Assembly: GCF_001591625.1 (NCBI RefSeq)
Contig: NZ_BCVG01000001.1
Coordinates: 62,001 to 126,000, forward strand
Direction of reading: 5' to 3'
Source: Metabacillus fastidiosus NBRC 101226
GTDB taxonomy: Bacteria; Bacillota; Bacilli; Bacillales; Bacillaceae
DNA: 64,000 nt
Part shown: positions 61,620 through 64,000 of the stretch, piece by piece
Layout of the letters: every line of letters begins with the position of its first letter
Position numbering within the stretch: position 1 is the stretch's first letter
Made by a program: the position numbers and the translations under genes
Notes under the pieces: model-generated
Seen by the model: only the letters and a program-made list of their open reading frames with translations
What the model was told of the DNA's origin: nothing
The model's database searches: none

Positions 61620-61779
61620 AAAATAGCCAGACCGAATCATTATTTCTATTAACTTAGCGCCTTATAAACTTTTAAAAGAGTATTAATTTTCAAGAAAACA
61701 AGGGGGGTAAAATAGTAGTTGCATTTTTACGGAGATGTTTTTTGCTTACATAGGCTTTAAATGAAATGAGGAGTGTTTT

Positions 61780-63045
61780 ATGAGAACAATTTTATCTCTT
61801 TTTCAAAATAGAAATTATTTAAAGTTATTTCTTGCTTCCTACACCTCTCAGATGGGAGGCACAATTGGATTAACTGCTCTTATGTTTTACCTTTTAGACC
61901 GGTTTTCGCAACAGCCTGCATATGCAACGATCACTGAACTTATGTTATCCTTACCCACTTTGGCTGTATTTTTTCTAGTAGGTGTTTTTGCCGACAGACT
62001 TGATCGTCAGCTAATCGCAAAAAATTGTGATTGGATTTGTACAGTACTATCGCTTTTCATGTTTCTCGCTCTTTTTATAGACTGGATGCTATTAGTCTTT
62101 ATGCTTCTATTTTTAAGGGGTGCTGTGAAAAGTTTCTTTTATCCAGCCCACTCTTCTCTCGTACAAGGGATATTAACGGAAAAGGAGTATCCCACAGCAA
62201 GTGGCTTGAATCAGATGGTTGCTAGCTTGTTTATTCTCTTTGGGAGCGGAATCGGAATCTTTTGTTATTGGGCAATTGGTATTGAAGGTGCAATTTTGAT
62301 AGATGCAGGAAGTTTTATCATAAGCGGATTGCTCATAAAGTCATGCAAAATTTCAGAAGAAATACGATTGCCTAATGGAAAGCACTCTATCAAAGATTTA
62401 AAAGTTCTGGTTGTCATGAAGGATTTTAAGAAAGGGTTAAGTTATATTTGGAATCACAGATTGCTACTTTCGCTTGTTTCTGGATTTGTAGTTTTTGGAA
62501 TATTAAATGGAGGTCTCTCAGTTATGCAGGTCTTCATCTTAAAATACAAGCTAACACCAGATAATTATGAAGAAATATCGATTATATTAGGTATTGTATT
62601 TGGTTCAGGAGTTTTAGTTGGAAGTTTTATTGCATCAAGTCTTTCAAATAAATTAAAGCTTCATACTATGCTGACTTTAGCTTTGTTCATTGCAGGAGGA
62701 GCAACTATTCTCAGTTCGTTAGTTAATAATGTCTGGCTATATATGATATGTACAGGTATTGTGGCTCTCACGCTACCAATGATAAACGTAGCCATAGGCG
62801 GTTGGATACCAAAAATAGTGGACCCTAAGATGATGGGGAGAGTTCAGGGGTGTGTTAATCCTTTAATGATGTTTTCCCAATCACTAACCCTTCTTTTCAT
62901 CGCTGCATTTTATCCAGTAATTTTATCGGTTGAATCGCTATTTTGGTTGGTAGGAGGATGTTTAGTAGTTGTAGGTTTCTTTTATATGATGGTACTTCCA
63001 AAATTTGACGCACTTGAAAAGTCAACTAGCTTAATGGTCGACTAG
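61780..63045 (+). CDS. MFS transporter, multidrug/antibiotic exporter type
   Basis: 421 residues with about 12 membrane helices. The loop Val-Gly-Val-Phe-Ala-Asp-Arg-Leu-Asp-Arg (about 68-77) is the MFS motif A. The N-terminal Phe-x-Arg/Asn-x-Asn-Tyr-Leu-Lys-Leu-Phe start is common in macrolide-efflux-like and peptide-cluster MFS proteins. Between a resistance operon and a Sfp-type enzyme it is probably the exporter of the cluster's product. Confidence 0.83.
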   Translation: MRTILSLFQNRNYLKLFLASYTSQMGGTIGLTALMFYLLDRFSQQPAYATITELMLSLPTLAVFFLVGVFADRLDRQLIAKNCDWICTVLSLFMFLALFIDWMLLVFMLLFLRGAVKSFFYPAHSSLVQGILTEKEYPTASGLNQMVASLFILFGSGIGIFCYWAIGIEGAILIDAGSFIISGLLIKSCKISEEIRLPNGKHSIKDLKVLVVMKDFKKGLSYIWNHRLLLSLVSGFVVFGILNGGLSVMQVFILKYKLTPDNYEEISIILGIVFGSGVLVGSFIASSLSNKLKLHTMLTLALFIAGGATILSSLVNNVWLYMICTGIVALTLPMINVAIGGWIPKIVDPKMMGRVQGCVNPLMMFSQSLTLLFIAAFYPVILSVESLFWLVGGCLVVVGFFYMMVLPKFDALEKSTSLMVD

Positions 63046-63112
63046 TTAAACAAGAAACATAAAATGCTTCTAGATTTTTCAGCCTAATTTATCAAAATTT
63101 TGAGAGGGATTT

Positions 63113-63832
63113 ATGGAGATATATGCTGTGAAAATTATGAACATCAGTAACGAAGAACTGAATGACCTTTGCTCAACATTAGACGTAGAAAAAAGATGCA
63201 AATTGGAGAAGTATATTAAACTAGAGGATAAAATCAGGAGTTTGATTGGGGATTTATTGATCAGAACTCTTATTAATAAGAAATTCAAAATAAGAAATAA
63301 AAATATAATAATTGAAAAGAATCAATATGGAAAACCCTTTTTAAAAGGTAATCCGAAGCACAATTTTAATATATCGCACTCCGAAGATTTTGTAGTATGT
63401 GCTATTAGCGATACACCCATAGGAATAGACATTGAAAAAATAAAACAGATTGAATATAAAGAAATTGCAAAAGGTTTTTTCACTGAGAATGAATATGACT
63501 ATATTACTAGGGGGGATGCACAGGATCAACTAAAGAATTTTTTTAATATATGGACTTTAAAAGAAAGCTTTATCAAATGCTGTGGAACGGGTTTATCTAT
63601 GCCTTTAAACTTATTTTCACTTGAAATAGACAATATCAACAATATTAGACTGATTCATAAACTAGGAGAATCAAATAGTAAATATTACTTTGAAGTATTT
63701 GATATAGATTCTGAATATAAAATGGCTGTTTGTTCATTAAACAAGAATGTTTCAAGCAACTTAGTGATGATTGATCAACAAAGTCTTATTAAGGATTACT
63801 ACAAACTTGTTTTAGATGGGGGTACATTTTAA
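63113..63832 (+). CDS. Sfp-type 4'-phosphopantetheinyl transferase
   Basis: 239 residues. The family motifs are present: Gly-Lys-Pro-Phe-Leu, Phe-Asn-Ile-Ser-His-Ser, Gly-Ile-Asp-Ile-Glu-Lys (about 103, magnesium Asp and Glu), and Trp-Thr-Leu-Lys-Glu-Ser-Phe-Ile-Lys (about 146). It loads phosphopantetheine from CoA onto carrier domains of peptide or polyketide synthetases. GAGAGGG precedes the ATG. Its stop overlaps the start of the thioesterase gene (TAATG), so the two are coupled, as in peptide antibiotic clusters. Confidence 0.92.
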   Translation: MEIYAVKIMNISNEELNDLCSTLDVEKRCKLEKYIKLEDKIRSLIGDLLIRTLINKKFKIRNKNIIIEKNQYGKPFLKGNPKHNFNISHSEDFVVCAISDTPIGIDIEKIKQIEYKEIAKGFFTENEYDYITRGDAQDQLKNFFNIWTLKESFIKCCGTGLSMPLNLFSLEIDNINNIRLIHKLGESNSKYYFEVFDIDSEYKMAVCSLNKNVSSNLVMIDQQSLIKDYYKLVLDGGTF

Positions 63833-64000
63833 TGAATTTATTTTGTTTGCCATATGCAGGAGGATCAGAAGCAATATATTTCAAATGGAACCAATATTTA
63901 AGCCGATCTATCAATCTTTGTCCAATACCTTTAAAGGGGAGGGGAAAGAGATTCAATGAACCATTGTATGAGAACATAGAGGAAGCTGTGGATGACATTT
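63832..64000 (+). CDS. Type II thioesterase, N-terminal part (runs off right edge)
   Basis: The first 56 codons read Asn-Leu-Phe-Cys-Leu-Pro-Tyr-Ala-Gly-Gly-Ser, then Phe-Lys-Trp, then Leu-Lys-Gly-Arg-Gly-Lys-Arg-Phe-Asn-Glu-Pro. This is the N-terminus of GrsT/SrfAD-type thioesterases, which clear mis-loaded carrier domains of NRPS and PKS enzymes. The catalytic Ser lies outside the window. Synthetase genes are expected further right. Confidence 0.9.
   Translation, partial: MNLFCLPYAGGSEAIYFKWNQYLSRSINLCPIPLKGRGKRFNEPLYENIEEAVDDI

Overview
The window is low-GC DNA of Bacillaceae character: AGGAGG-type ribosome binding sites, frequent TTG and GTG starts, a Sfp-type enzyme, and a MerR-like protein with a DUF3967-like tail of the kind common on Bacillus cereus-group plasmids. 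A replication-like module, an actin-type partition locus, a coupling ATPase and no rRNA, tRNA or core metabolic genes point to a large plasmid. I cannot name the strain.

Layout. 0-4.3 kb is a replication-like region on the minus strand: the start of a CHC2 zinc-finger primase, a putative initiator, five tandem 13-bp iterons, and two short plus-strand RNA loci, one with three hairpins that all carry a UUGGCG loop. 5.1-12.6 kb is a transfer-like block on the minus strand: a VirD4/TraG-type coupling ATPase, two replication-relaxation-like proteins, an S1-domain protein and two small proteins. 12.8-15.2 kb is a ParM/ParR partition locus with a palindromic candidate centromere. 15.2-19.1 kb holds an S1-domain protein, a zinc-ribbon protein, a nuclease-like protein, repeated non-coding elements, a G-rich tract and an AT-rich repeat field upstream of the MerR-like gene.

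20.0-36.7 kb is a long plus-strand set resembling a Tad/Flp pilus or type IV secretion apparatus: TadZ-like, CpaB-like, two more ParA-fold proteins with degenerate P-loops, a membrane-anchored TadA/VirB11-like ATPase, a two-part TadB/TadC-like platform, three pilin-like proteins, a small HerA/VirB4-like ATPase and two large secreted proteins. With the coupling ATPase this could be an unusual conjugation or secretion machine; that is inference. A GGDEF cyclase follows. A damaged second copy of its 3' half lies 5 kb away, with an AlbA_2-domain gene and a nuclease-like gene between the copies.

43.5-58.5 kb is surface and conflict related: a PPC-domain secreted protein, a 1962-residue WapA/RHS polymorphic toxin with a probable immunity gene, a transglutaminase-like secreted protein, and small membrane, secreted and nuclease-like genes. 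58.9-64 kb starts an antibiotic-type cluster: a BcrAB-like ABC transporter, a PAP2/BcrC-like phosphatase, an MFS transporter, a Sfp-type phosphopantetheinyl transferase and the start of a type II thioesterase. NRPS or PKS genes probably lie beyond the right edge.

The most notable cross-cutting signal is a shared leader: a GGAAGNACC motif running into a strong intrinsic terminator just upstream of the start codon. It precedes at least seven transcription units, including the coupling ATPase, the S1 operon, the Tad-like operon and the replication region. This suggests one plasmid-wide attenuation or antitermination control.
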